A DNA stretch of 64,000 bases from Cercospora beticola. Taxonomy: Eukaryota; Ascomycota; Dothideomycetes; Mycosphaerellales; Mycosphaerellaceae. The translations under genes were made by a program, and so were the position numbers. A model generated the notes under the pieces. The model was given only the letters and a program-made list of their open reading frames with translations. It was not told where the DNA came from and ran no database searches. Numbering within the stretch: the first letter of the stretch is position 1; every line of letters starts with the position of its first letter. The DNA is taken from positions 2,108,001 to 2,172,000 of the forward strand of contig NC_088942.1 of NCBI RefSeq assembly GCF_033473495.1. The letters are read 5' to 3'. This document shows, piece after piece, positions 11,477-20,808 of this stretch.

Positions 11477-14044
11477 ATGAGGTCAGTCTGCAATGCACCA
11501 TCCTCTTAGCCGCGAACACGTGCGGGGCATGTTTTGGCGAGCTTGCTGCTAACCTGCCTCCGACACCAACAGATTCGGCCAACAGCTCCGGAGCTCGCTG
11601 ATCAAGGATTGGTACTACTACTACATCCAGTACGATGATCTGAAGAAGAGCCTGCGCACCGACTTCGAACACACGCCGCTTGTCCAGCAGGGTCACCAGA
11701 AAAAGAAGAAGCCATGGTCCGAGGAGGATGAGCGCCGGTTCGTTAACCAGCTCGAGCAGGAGCTGGACAAGGTCTTTACCTTTCAGAAAGTGAAGAGCCA
11801 GGAGATTATTCGACGCATAAAGGCGAGCGAGAAAGAGGTCAACGAGGTCATTGCGAGGGCAGAGGCTGCGAAGAATGGGGACGACCGCGCGAAGCAGAAT
11901 GCACCTTCGGAGGATGAATTCTTGCTGCTGGAAGAGGACCTCTCGGATATCATTGCCGACGTCCACGATCTGGCAAAGTTCACTCAGCTGAACTACACGG
12001 GCTTCCAGAAGATCATCAAGAAGCATGACAAGGCGACACATTGGCACTTGAAGCCGGTCTTCGCAGCCCGGCTTAATGCTCGGCCATTCTTCAAAGATGA
12101 TTACGATGGGACAGTGGTCAATCTCTCGAGACTGTACGACCAAGTGCGGACTCGTGGACAACCTGTGCAGGGTGACTCGGCAGCAGGAGAGAAGCAGCAG
12201 AACTTCGTACGTCAAACCACGAAGTACTGGGTGCATCCGGACAACATAACCGAGCTCAAGCTCATTATCTTGAAACATCTTCCGGTGCTGGTTTTCAATC
12301 CAAGCAAGGAATTCGAGAAGAAGGACTCTGCCATTTCCTCGATTTACTACGACAACCCGGAAACATGGGAACTGTACGAAGGCCGTCTGAAGAAGACCGA
12401 AGGTGCCGAAGCGATCCGTATGCGTTGGTATGGCGGTATGGATGTCGACACAATCTTCGTCGAGAGGAAGACACATCGAGAAGACTGGACTGGAGAGAAG
12501 TCGGTCAAAGCTCGATTCTCGACGAAAGAGAAGAACATGGATGCATACTTGCGAGGTGACATGACCACAGGACAGATCTTTGAAAAGATGCGAAAAGAAG
12601 GGAAGAAGAGCGAAAAGGAGATCAATGATCTCGAGCAGCTGGCGAAAGAGATTCAGTTCCGAGTGATCGATCGCAAGCTCGTACCGGTCTGTCGCTCGTT
12701 CTACAACCGAACTGCCTTCCAGCTTCCAGGAGATGCCCGTGTGCGTGTGTCGCTCGATACCGAGCTCACTATGGTTCGCGAGGACAACCTGGATGGCAAG
12801 AAACGTGCCGGTGACCACTGGCGGCGAATGGACATCGGAATCGACTATCCGTTCAGCCAGCTACCACCAGAGGACGTCGAGCGCTTCCCGTATGGCGTGC
12901 TGGAGGTCAAATTGCAGACTGCAGCAGGGCAAGAGCCTCCGGAGTGGATTCGGGAATTGACTGCATCCCATCTTGTTGAGGCAGTACCTAAGTTCTCGAA
13001 GTTCATTCACGGTTGTGCAACGCTCTTCCCGACACGGATTGACCTTTTGCCTTTCTGGTTCCCACAAATGGACGTTGACATTCGAAAACCTGTTAGCCAC
13101 AAGTTTGGCATTGAACGCCCAGGACAAAGTACAGATGTCAGCACAAGTGCAGCCATGGACGACGACACTGATGATGAGCTTGAGGGTGAAGAGGATGACA
13201 GGACCTTCCCCGAAGAAGACCAGAATCACCAACGTCTCCGCGCTGCACGAGATGCACTTGAGCGCCATGAAGAGGACCGCCATTTGTATTCGAATGGCGA
13301 TGCAGATCCGAATGTACTCGATGAAGAGGAGCGTATGGCGCATAAGCCTCTCGTATCGATTGACGATGACTACCCGCTTTACGACTCTGATGACGAGGAG
13401 GAAGCATTAGAAGAGGCCAAACAGAAGGGCGGCTGGCAATATCGATGGAGACTCACGAAGAGCTACGCCAGTCTTGCTGGTGACAAGCTCTTGTTTGCGC
13501 TGAAGCGTGCGACTCCATTCCCTCAGCCCACCCAAATTCCTGCGAGAGAAGGGCGACTGGGCATACCGGGTGGCGCCGCAGTGTCAGAAAAGAGGTTCAA
13601 GGCGCCCAAGGGCAAGAAGATTCACGTACCAGTGCGCGTCGAGCCGAAGGTGTCCTTCGCTGCTGAGCGCACGTTCTTGGCTTGGGTAAGCAACATCCTT
13701 AGAGTGTATCATCTCGATGACCAATACTGACCGATATGACACAGCTTGAATTCTCCATCATCCTCGGATCAATCGCCGCTACCCTGCTCAACTTTGGTGA
13801 CGGAGTGTCGCTCGCCGCCGCCATCGCTTTCACTGCCACCGCAATTCTTGCATTATTCTACAGCATGGGCATTTTCCTTTGGCGCGTGGATCGTATCAAA
13901 CAGAGAAAAGCTGTCAGCTATCATGATAAGTGGGGACCTTCTGCATTATGTTTTGCTCTCATGGCCTGTGTCATCGTTGCTGTTGCTTTCAGGTTTGCGA
14001 AAGGTGGCGATGGAGATTTGAGAGGGCGCAGTGTGGAAGCTTGA
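11477..14044 (+). CDS. VTC4: vacuolar transporter chaperone 4, polyphosphate polymerase
   Basis: Three exons: 11477-11481 (only ATGAG), 11573-13685 and 13745-14044; product 805 aa. VTC4 is the catalytic subunit of the vacuolar VTC complex, which makes polyphosphate from ATP and moves it into the vacuole. The N-terminal SPX domain begins [20 protein letters not shown] and contains the inositol-pyrophosphate-binding Lys-rich stretch KIIKKHDK. The tunnel-type polymerase domain spans roughly 200-520 ([38 protein letters not shown]). An acidic linker follows, then three C-terminal membrane helices (VTC1-like) across exon 3. The 5-nt first exon is required to reach the conserved SPX start. It is longer than yeast Vtc4 (721 aa), mainly in the linker. 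Confidence 0.95.
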
Positions 14045-14431
14045 GTGGAACTGAGTGTGGATCGCATTGGGCGCTGTATATACCTTCATGGCGAGATGAT
14101 GAGCGAGTATATGTATAGTATGGTATACACGTTGTATGAGCGAGGTGCATTTGGCTATGGTGTATCTATCTATCGGTACACGCCATCCAGTCCATGACAA
14201 GTCTATACCACGTATGCTTGCGTTCTTTCGATCACTATTGCCGTCAAGGTGGTGTCCAGTCACTTCGTAGCACGATCCGCAGTTTGGGGCCCGACTTCTT
14301 GTACTTGTGTCTTCAGAACGTCGTATCGCGTGCGTCTGCTCAACAAGATTAGCACGTATTCCATACTCGAGGCTCTCATCCTGGGGGACGAAGACTCACT
14401 TCCATGAGCAGCACCAAATATAATGGCTATT
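14045..14431. other. intergenic, convergent 3' ends
   Basis: 387 bp between the VTC4 stop and the stop of the leftward propeptide gene. It must contain both 3' ends. No other feature is visible. Confidence 0.4.
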
Positions 14432-15664
14432 CTAGCAACGGCCAATATAGATGCCACAGGCTGCCATTTCAATGCCGTTTCTCGGAGGTGGAACTCGTGC
14501 TCGATAACCCGGAAACGTCTCCGCCGCCTTCTGTTCAGCAGCTACAGCGGCTTCCATGTCCTCCTGGCGCTTCTCCGAAATAGAACGCCTTGGACCCTCG
14601 GTCACAGGTGGGAGGATGGGTGGCGAAATGAAGCCTTTCGTGATGGCTTGACGCTTCTCCGAAATAGGATACCTTGTGCCCTTGGTCACAGGTGGTAGGA
14701 CGGGTGGCGAAAACAAGCCTTGCGTAGGGGCTCCGGCTTGACGCTTCTCGTTGCCAGCTAGTCGCAGAATGCCATCGTCCGGGACACGACCTGCCCCTCC
14801 TATGAGGGACCCCGGCTAGGGTTGTATCCAGGCTCTTTGATTCCGCTTCTCCGGGCCACCAGCGAGCTGTGGACCATTCCATGGTTTGCTTCCCGGAAGA
14901 TTCAAGAACCCTGGATGATACACAATGGCTTCGCGCTTGTCGTTGAAATTCCATTGAATAGGGCCAGGAAGCGGGAGATGGTTGGTGAGTCCACGAGCCT
15001 CTACTAGGGACGCATCGGCGTCGCGCTTCTCGTTGCCATTCAATAGAATTGGGCCGGTATACCCTCCATCACCCGGGAAAGGATCGAAGGGCTGACGACC
15101 TCCTGGTGCGAATGGCGGGTAGGGTTGTGCCCAGGAATCTCGATTTCGCTTCTCGAAATTTGGCACATAGGGTGGATTGTTATTGCCTGGCTCGACACCG
15201 ACTTGTCGGAAAGGGGGCTCAGTTATGGCTTGAGCTTCACGCTTCTGCTGCAGCCCGAAATCTGGAAAAGCTTTCCTCCCAAAGAAGTCGTTTGGTTCAG
15301 GTTTGCCTTGATCACCAAGGGCCCGTACGGGGTCGACAAAATTGAAATCTTGCGGCTGGGCTTCACGCTTCTCCCAAGCACCTAGACGAGCGCCGCCGAT
15401 TTTCGCATAATTTGGGAATAGGTCGACGATCCGGGCATCAGGAATCCGGGCATCGAGGGCATCGCGTTTCTCCCACACAGCCGGACGAAGGTTGCCGGAG
15501 ATTCCAAGTCTGGGATCCGCGATTTCTGAAGCGTCTTTGTAGCGGTCCTGCGATCCGAGAATTGGGTGGACAACCGCTTCTGCGTCGCGCCTATTCAAAG
15601 GGGCTGCATTGGCGCCAGCGCCAAAGAGCATAGTAAGGGTTGCGAGGTTGGTGTCGAAGCGCAT
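14432..15664 (-). CDS. secreted KEX2-processed repeat precursor, paralogue 1, with in-frame TAG
   Basis: Open from ATG at 15664 to a TAG at 14816-14818 (282 codons). It then stays open in the same frame for 127 more codons to a second TAG at 14432. A signal peptide (MRFDTNLATL...ANA, about 20 aa) is followed by a dibasic RR at 25/26 and ten KR sites: 66/67, 99/100, 141/142, 172/173, 213/214, 243/244, 273/274, 307/308, 337/338 and 365/366. Segments between them are 28-42 aa, rich in Pro, Gly and aromatics, often ending EKR and starting EA, DA or QA. The last segment ends RVPPPRNG...ACGIYIGRC, with the only two Cys of the protein (403 and 410, counting the stop). The internal stop means truncation, readthrough, a sequencing difference, or a weak 60-nt intron (GTGGCC..ATAG) removing it in frame. 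Products are unknown; pheromone-like or RiPP-like peptides are possible. Confidence 0.75.
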
Positions 15665-16125
15665 CTTGTAGTGGCAGAGGGTGATTGGCGAGGAACTGTG
15701 ATGGTTTGAGATATGATTGCGGTATCTGGCCTGCAGATAGGAAGAGAAAAGAGGAGAGAAAAGAGGAGAGAAAAGAGAAGTCGTTGTTGTTGTTCATTTT
15801 CGATAGTCGGACCATAGCATCTTTATATTTTTGTACTTGCAGTAAGCCGAGCACAATTATTGCATATGATACATCGATCAACGCGGCCGCGTTCCATATC
15901 GGCTTGTTACGAGCGGACGCGGTGGACTCTTGTCTTGCCGTGGTGATGTATCGCGGCGCCTCTGTTCGTCGTATATATCGTATGTGTAGTGTGTGGAGAG
16001 TTCGAATGCTAGTGTCGACACTAAGTAGTTCGAACAAGACATAAGGACACTGATGAATAGTAGAGTTAGTTGGCTTGGCTGTTACGTTAGTTCATCGCAA
16101 TTGTATATTGCGGCTCTTTCGGCGA
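15665..16125 (-). promoter_or_regulatory. conserved upstream block of propeptide gene 1
   Basis: This block is recognisably similar to the regions upstream of the other two paralogues. Shared landmarks are a TATA element (plus-strand ctttatattt, 15821-15830), the string acgcggccgcgttccata from 15881, and cggctctttcggcg from 16111. These sit at nearly the same distance from the ATG in each copy, so promoter and gene were duplicated together. Confidence 0.7.
15739..15780. repeat. 42-nt pure purine tract in the 5' leader of propeptide gene 1
   Basis: Every base from 15739 to 15780 is A or G, built around a 12-nt unit GAGGAGAGAAAA repeated about three times. On the gene's strand it is a pyrimidine tract between the TATA element and the ATG. 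The other two paralogues have only a short version, so it is a local expansion. Confidence 0.85.
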
Positions 16126-16745
16126 TTCCTGCAACATGGAGGGATCGAGTGTGCAGTGTGCTCAGAGAAACGATATCATCAAGACCTCTTGAGTCTCGGA
16201 GGGATGATGCAGCACCTGGCTCTCAAGTCAGACCAGCGGATGCTGCTGCAACGTGTTGTGTCGTGTCGTATTGTGTCGTGTTGGTCAAGTGAAGTGAAGT
16301 GAAGTGAAGTGAAGTGCTGTGCTGCATGGTGCCATGTGCTGCCTCAGGCATTTGCCAAGGCTGATTCCCCGTTGGAGTTGTGACAAGTGCACTGCCCGCC
16401 ACTGCCACCACCTTCTACGCTCACCCCACTGCTCAATCGCGGATCTGAGTGACAATTACGGCCAAGTAATTATAGCTCTCTGTACAGCAGGTCTGACGAC
16501 AGTTCCATTGATATACCGATTGCCCTTTCGAAACAATACACTCCGGCTTCGTCACTGAGAAGCAATACGTATCGCGAGTCAGCTCCCAATGCTCAAGAAA
16601 TTTGTACTGGAACGTGGCACGACACACAGGCTGCGACGAATCACGTATATAATCTCCATGTCCTCTGCGAGCACTAACTCCACTCCCCTTCCTGCCGTTC
16701 TCCAACTAAGTATTTACTCCTGTGACCAGCGCCCAACTCATCCCT
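16126..16745. other. spacer between propeptide genes 1 and 2
   Basis: 620 bp with no supported gene. It holds the pentanucleotide microsatellite listed separately and the 3' side of propeptide gene 2. Confidence 0.4.
16287..16315. repeat. AAGTG pentanucleotide microsatellite
   Basis: Just under six perfect tandem AAGTG units, preceded by a GTGTCGT-rich stretch. It lies in the spacer between propeptide genes 1 and 2. Confidence 0.9.
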
Positions 16746-17402
16746 TCAGCAACGCCCAATATACAAGCCACAAACAGCCAACTCAATACCATTCTTCGGA
16801 GGTGGTACTCGTGGTCGATAGCCCGGGAAAGTCTCTGCAATCCTAGCTTCATCAGCTATAGCCTTTTCCATAGCCTCATCGCGCTTCTCCTGGCCAGCGG
16901 GCCGTAGGAGATTATGGATGGAGCCAAAGCCCGTAATGCGAAGAGGCTCATCACGACTGCTACCCGGTGGTATGAAACGTCCAGGAAGAGGACCAACTTG
17001 ACGTTTCTCTGGGATAGTAACCGGCAGGGGACGGATTCCAGACCGGCCTGCGCGGTTCGCCCGAGGCATGGTTTTGGGGAGAGGATAGCCTCCAGGGACG
17101 TAGTTGATTGACTCTGGGCCGTAAGGTCCGAACTGGACGTTTCTCGCCTCCTCATGGGGAATTGTCCGCTTCTTCTCTTCGATCGTGAATGGATCGCCTT
17201 GGAATTGAGGGAAAGGAAGCAAGGCATCGCGCTTGTCATAGGTTATGAATGGCATGTTATTGAAGAAGGGGCGAGTTGTGAACAGATCCTCTGCGGGAGG
17301 CCCGAAACGGGGAACTTCTGCTTGTGGTGTACGTTTGTCGAATGGGGCTGCGGAGGCGCCTGCGCCAAAGAGCATGAGAGTCGTGAGGGTGTTAAGATGC
17401 AT
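16746..17402 (-). CDS. secreted KEX2-processed repeat precursor, paralogue 2
   Basis: Intact single exon, 218 aa, ATG at 17402. The signal peptide MHLNTLTTLMLFGAGASA closely resembles those of the flanking copies. KR sites fall at 23/24, 57/58, 78/79, 133/134 and 173/174, giving segments of 21-55 aa rich in Pro, Phe and Gly. The C-terminal segment (from 175) reads DEAMEKAIADEARIAETFPG and ends RVPPPKNGIELAVCGLYIGRC, almost the same as paralogue 1. Its two cysteines (211, 218) are the only ones in the protein. The product is presumably secreted and cut by the Golgi protease Kex2; what the peptides do is unknown. No tailoring enzyme (DUF3328/UstY, tyrosinase, methyltransferase) lies nearby. Upstream DNA is conserved with the other copies. 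Confidence 0.85.
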   Translation of the reverse strand: MHLNTLTTLMLFGAGASAAPFDKRTPQAEVPRFGPPAEDLFTTRPFFNNMPFITYDKRDALLPFPQFQGDPFTIEEKKRTIPHEEARNVQFGPYGPESINYVPGGYPLPKTMPRANRAGRSGIRPLPVTIPEKRQVGPLPGRFIPPGSSRDEPLRITGFGSIHNLLRPAGQEKRDEAMEKAIADEARIAETFPGYRPRVPPPKNGIELAVCGLYIGRC

Positions 17403-17870
17403 TTTTGGAACGATGAGAGTTGACTGAAAGTAAAGATGTTGCTCGTGATAAATGATGGGCTTGTCCAGCAAGCTAGGAGGAGTAAGTAGAAGAAGAGAAG
17501 TGGTCGTTGCTGTTATTGTCCACTTGGATGGTCGGACTGATGGACTTTATATGTCTGTACTTGCCGCAAGGCGGTTTCTTTTGCGGTAGCATTTACTTGG
17601 GTCATGCCCAAGACGCGGCCGCGTTCCATAGGTTCGACTTGTTGCGAGCGGACGCGGTCGAATATTGCCTTGCATTCATTCGTATCGAAGTGGCTCTATT
17701 CGTCGTGGTCCTCGGACGGCCGTCATATGTTTCCAGTTTGGGATGCCATCGTCGGCATCAATTAGGGCATGCGGCCTGGCATGGTGGACACCAAGACTTC
17801 GGCGAATGATAGTCAGCTTGGCTGCTACTTTGGATTAGCACGTCTGTACGTTGCGACTCTTTCGGCGCAT
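17403..17870 (-). promoter_or_regulatory. conserved upstream block of propeptide gene 2
   Basis: The TATA element reads ctttatatg on the plus strand at 17545-17553, followed by the same ctgtacttgc flank as copy 1. The string acgcggccgcgttccata recurs from 17613, and a variant of the last landmark (cgactctttcggcg) recurs near 17854, about 450 bp from the ATG. Confidence 0.7.
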
Positions 17871-18601
17871 ATCGAAGACTATCTCGTTCTCCAGCGCTCC
17901 TTCCCATATTCGATCCTGAGACCCGTCAGTGCTACGTTCCCAATAGGATTTAGTACAGTATTGTGATAGGGCAGAAGGCGGCATAGTCATACGTGATGTC
18001 ATTCCATAGGCGCTCGATAGGCCTAAGACTTGCCGTGAACTGTTATCCGTTCGGTCTGCTCGCAGTGTAAGGCCCTGGCATGCATACGCTGTGCGTGCTA
18101 TTGCGGCTGCCAAGGCAGAGAAACACAGCCCTACGCGCAAGCCTGAGACACCACCACCTAGTCAGAACAACGCCGTGTTTGCGCAGACTGGTCAGCTGGT
18201 TTCAAGGGTCCAAGAAGGGGACAGACCATGGCGGAGCCTTGCATGTGCTAAGGAAAAGTAATGTCACTACGACTTCCCTGGTCCTATTTGAGGCAGCACC
18301 TCGCCCAGCTCGACCCAGACCAGGCTACGGAGATTCTGTAAACCTTGCAATATTCTGGCTAAATTCTTTGAGACAAGAGACGAGGGTATGGCATTGGTCT
18401 TCATTGCAAGAGCTATAGGATCGAGCCAGATTCCGTACTTGCGTTACAGTACAGCAACGTCGAATCATGTAGACCTGAAAGCAGCCAAAAAGTTGTTAGC
18501 AAGTGGATCCAAAATAGCATTGGCAAACTGTTAGATCGAAGCTTGACTTACATCGATCTATCAGGCCCCAAAGCTGATGTGTTCTCTCCCCCTCCTTCCC
18601 T
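17871..18601. other. spacer between propeptide genes 2 and 3
   Basis: 731 bp with no convincing gene. A plus-strand open frame of 112 codons (18080-18418) has no recognisable motif. Confidence 0.4.
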
Positions 18602-19375
18602 CTAACACTCGCCAATGTACAAGCCGCAAACAGCCAGACGACCGCCAGTCTTGGGAACTGGCACTCGTGGTCGACCAAGCCACTCCTGAGGGTAGGCTTC
18701 ACGCTGTTGCAGCTTCATGTCTCCAAACAATTCTTCCGGTCGGATGAAAGGTCCTCCTGGTAGGACTATGCGCGAAGCACCCCTGCTCGGCGGTATGGTG
18801 GCTCCAGGCAGCCGAGCATCACGCTTTTCCCAAATCTGTGGACGAGGGCCGAAATGCGTAGGGGTTTGAAAGTGATCAAATGGCTGAGGTCCAATAAGAG
18901 CTCGTTTTTCTGCGGAAGCTAGAACGAGGTTGCCTCTTGGGAAATCGCCAATGTTGAAAGAATCTGGCCACTCTTGAGGCCCGACATGTCGCTTCTGCTC
19001 GCCAGGAGAACGTCGGCCAAAATTATTACCAAGTTCCGAGAAGGGATTGGATTTTGCCCATCCCTCAAGGTCGACCTGGCGCTGCTGCAGAGAAGGTCCT
19101 TGAGAGCCTGTCGAGGAACCATGTCCTGGAAGTTGTATGAGCCCAGGAGATCCGAACCAACTTGGTAGAGGCTCGACAGCATCGCGGTTCTCCCCATTGG
19201 GGCCAGGACTGTTGTACAGCTCTTCTGGAAACCACGGACCCACGGGTCCTGATCCATCAAGGTTGGGCGAACCAACTATGGCTGCGAGCGCTTCTGCAGT
19301 GCGTCTGTCCAGCGGAGCTGCGCTGACGCCTGCGCCAGCGAGCGCGAGTGTTGCGAGGGCGGTGTCGAAACGCAT
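18602..19375 (-). CDS. secreted KEX2-processed repeat precursor, paralogue 3
   Basis: Intact single exon, 257 aa, ATG at 19375. The signal peptide MRFDTALATLALAGAGVSA matches paralogue 1 over its first residues. Dibasic sites are RR 24/25, RR 121/122, KR 128/129, KR 157/158 and KR 184/185. Two further positions look like decayed sites, reading NR (63/64) and QR (224/225), each still followed by an X-Ala dipeptide (DA, EA). The C-terminus ends RVPVPKTGGRLAVCGLYIGEC; Cys 250 and 257 are the only cysteines. It is more divergent than copies 1 and 2, so it probably represents the older split. Role unknown; same class of Golgi-processed secreted precursor. Confidence 0.85.
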   Translation of the reverse strand: MRFDTALATLALAGAGVSAAPLDRRTAEALAAIVGSPNLDGSGPVGPWFPEELYNSPGPNGENRDAVEPLPSWFGSPGLIQLPGHGSSTGSQGPSLQQRQVDLEGWAKSNPFSELGNNFGRRSPGEQKRHVGPQEWPDSFNIGDFPRGNLVLASAEKRALIGPQPFDHFQTPTHFGPRPQIWEKRDARLPGATIPPSRGASRIVLPGGPFIRPEELFGDMKLQQREAYPQEWLGRPRVPVPKTGGRLAVCGLYIGEC

Positions 19376-19820
19376 TTTCGAGATGGTAAGAGTGGAATTT
19401 GGATGGAAAGGTGTTGGTTGTGTGAATGGAATGAACTTGTCCAGCAAGTCCAGAGAGAAAAGATCGTTGTTGTTGTCCGTTTCAATGTTTGGATTGAAGG
19501 CTTTTTTATATGTTTGGATCGCCGACAATACTTACACAGTCCCTACGCAGGACGTGGCTGCGCTCCATGGCGTCGGCATTTCGAGTGGTGGTGCAAAATC
19601 GATGTCTTTCCGTGCAACAAAAGTTTCGTGCAGTAGTTGTTCTGCTGGTCGCATAGGTCGTATATGCTCAGTTGACATGCGTATTGAGAACGTCGTGGTT
19701 GATCACACCTAAGGTTACTGAAGCAGGTTGTCGGAAGGGGAGACTTCGGCGAACATTAGTAGGCTTGGCGCATGCTATAGGGGAATCTTGCGACTGTACA
19801 ATGCGGCTCTTTCGGCGAAT
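19376..19820 (-). promoter_or_regulatory. conserved upstream block of propeptide gene 3
   Basis: A TATA element (ttttatatg on the plus strand, 19503-19512) sits about 130 bp from the ATG. A diverged form of the GC-rich landmark lies near 19545 and an exact cggctctttcggcg near 19803, about 430 bp upstream. The order and spacing match copies 1 and 2. Confidence 0.65.
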
Positions 19821-20808
19821 GGTATAGGCAATAATTCTTGGCTTATGTTCGAGGGAATTCCGTCGTAAAACTCGTGTTAGCTTCTGCAGTTGTCGCTGTT
19901 GTCACCAAGCTGTCCATGAAGTCAGTCTGAATCACGGAGCTTCCGTGATGCAAGCACCACTCTTGCTCATGTTCTTCGCATGAGAGATTGCGCGATGCTG
20001 TCGAGTGCGAGTCGAAACAGTCACACACACGGGCCATGTTCACGATGAATGGGAGGCCCAATACGATGCCAAAAGGACGCGGACAAGAGCAACTGAAGTG
20101 TGATTCGGATACCTCAGGCGCTGAAAGTCGCGCGCTTGAACGAAGTTCTGCCGGAAGGAGAACACAGCAGAACCGTCTGTGCCTCGCTGTTGCGACCAGC
20201 AGAGCAGAAGCGTGGCCAGTTTGACCGTCCTGCGCCGATAATGGCAAGATCTGTGTGTCGTTGAGCGTGGTATCAAGCGAGAGCGAGACTTTGGACACCA
20301 CCAATCTGCCAAGACCGCGGTTCCAACCTTCCTGGCTGGTTCCAGAGCAAAACAACTTCCTCCCTCGCCGCATTTTCGTCTTGCGCATGTCGCTGCACCC
20401 AACAAGGCACCGTGTCATATACCATCGGCAGGAACACATCAAGAAAGAAGTGGCTGCCCTGCTGTGACACGAGGTGGACCCTCGGCAGAGTCAAGATGCA
20501 CGACGAGCAGGGATGAAAACCTGGACACGCTGCACGCGCATTCCTGGAACTCTTCATGCGCCACACTTCACAAGCCGGTTCATCACACCTCCATCAATTT
20601 CTGGAGCACAATGACGTGTGAAGCGTCTGCTCCTTTATGCTGTCATGGCGGATGTCGTGTAACGAGGAGAGCTGGCGCCTCATAATGCAGGTAGGGCCGG
20701 CCATTGCTATGCCTTTGACATAACTTGGATACGGTGGATATCCTCTCTCTTTGCATCCTATTTCTCAAGGTTTCTTGCTTCACCATATCGTCGGAGAGCT
20801 ACAGCATC
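19821..20808. other. intergenic
   Basis: 988 bp. A minus-strand open frame of 199 codons (19843-20442) is Cys/Ser/Arg-rich with no recognisable domain and no sign of codon preference; it is not called as a gene. The right part should hold the promoter of the Gly-rich repeat gene. Confidence 0.4.

Noticed and set aside
10913..11522. Two CACGTG sites around the VTC4 start as a phosphate-response signature
   Set aside because: About a dozen CACGTG hexamers occur across the window, close to chance, so two near VTC4 are suggestive only.
15990..16020. tRNA-like GTTCGAAT box
   Set aside because: A B-box-like string occurs, but no A box, acceptor stem or cloverleaf can be drawn around it.
14432..19820. 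Dikaritin/ustiloxin-type RiPP gene cluster
   Set aside because: Precursor-like genes are present, but no DUF3328/UstY oxidase, tyrosinase, methyltransferase or transporter is linked to them in the window.
19843..20442. 199-codon minus-strand open frame upstream of the propeptide cluster
   Set aside because: Cys/Ser/Arg-rich with no domain or repeat, and no relation to the neighbouring propeptides.
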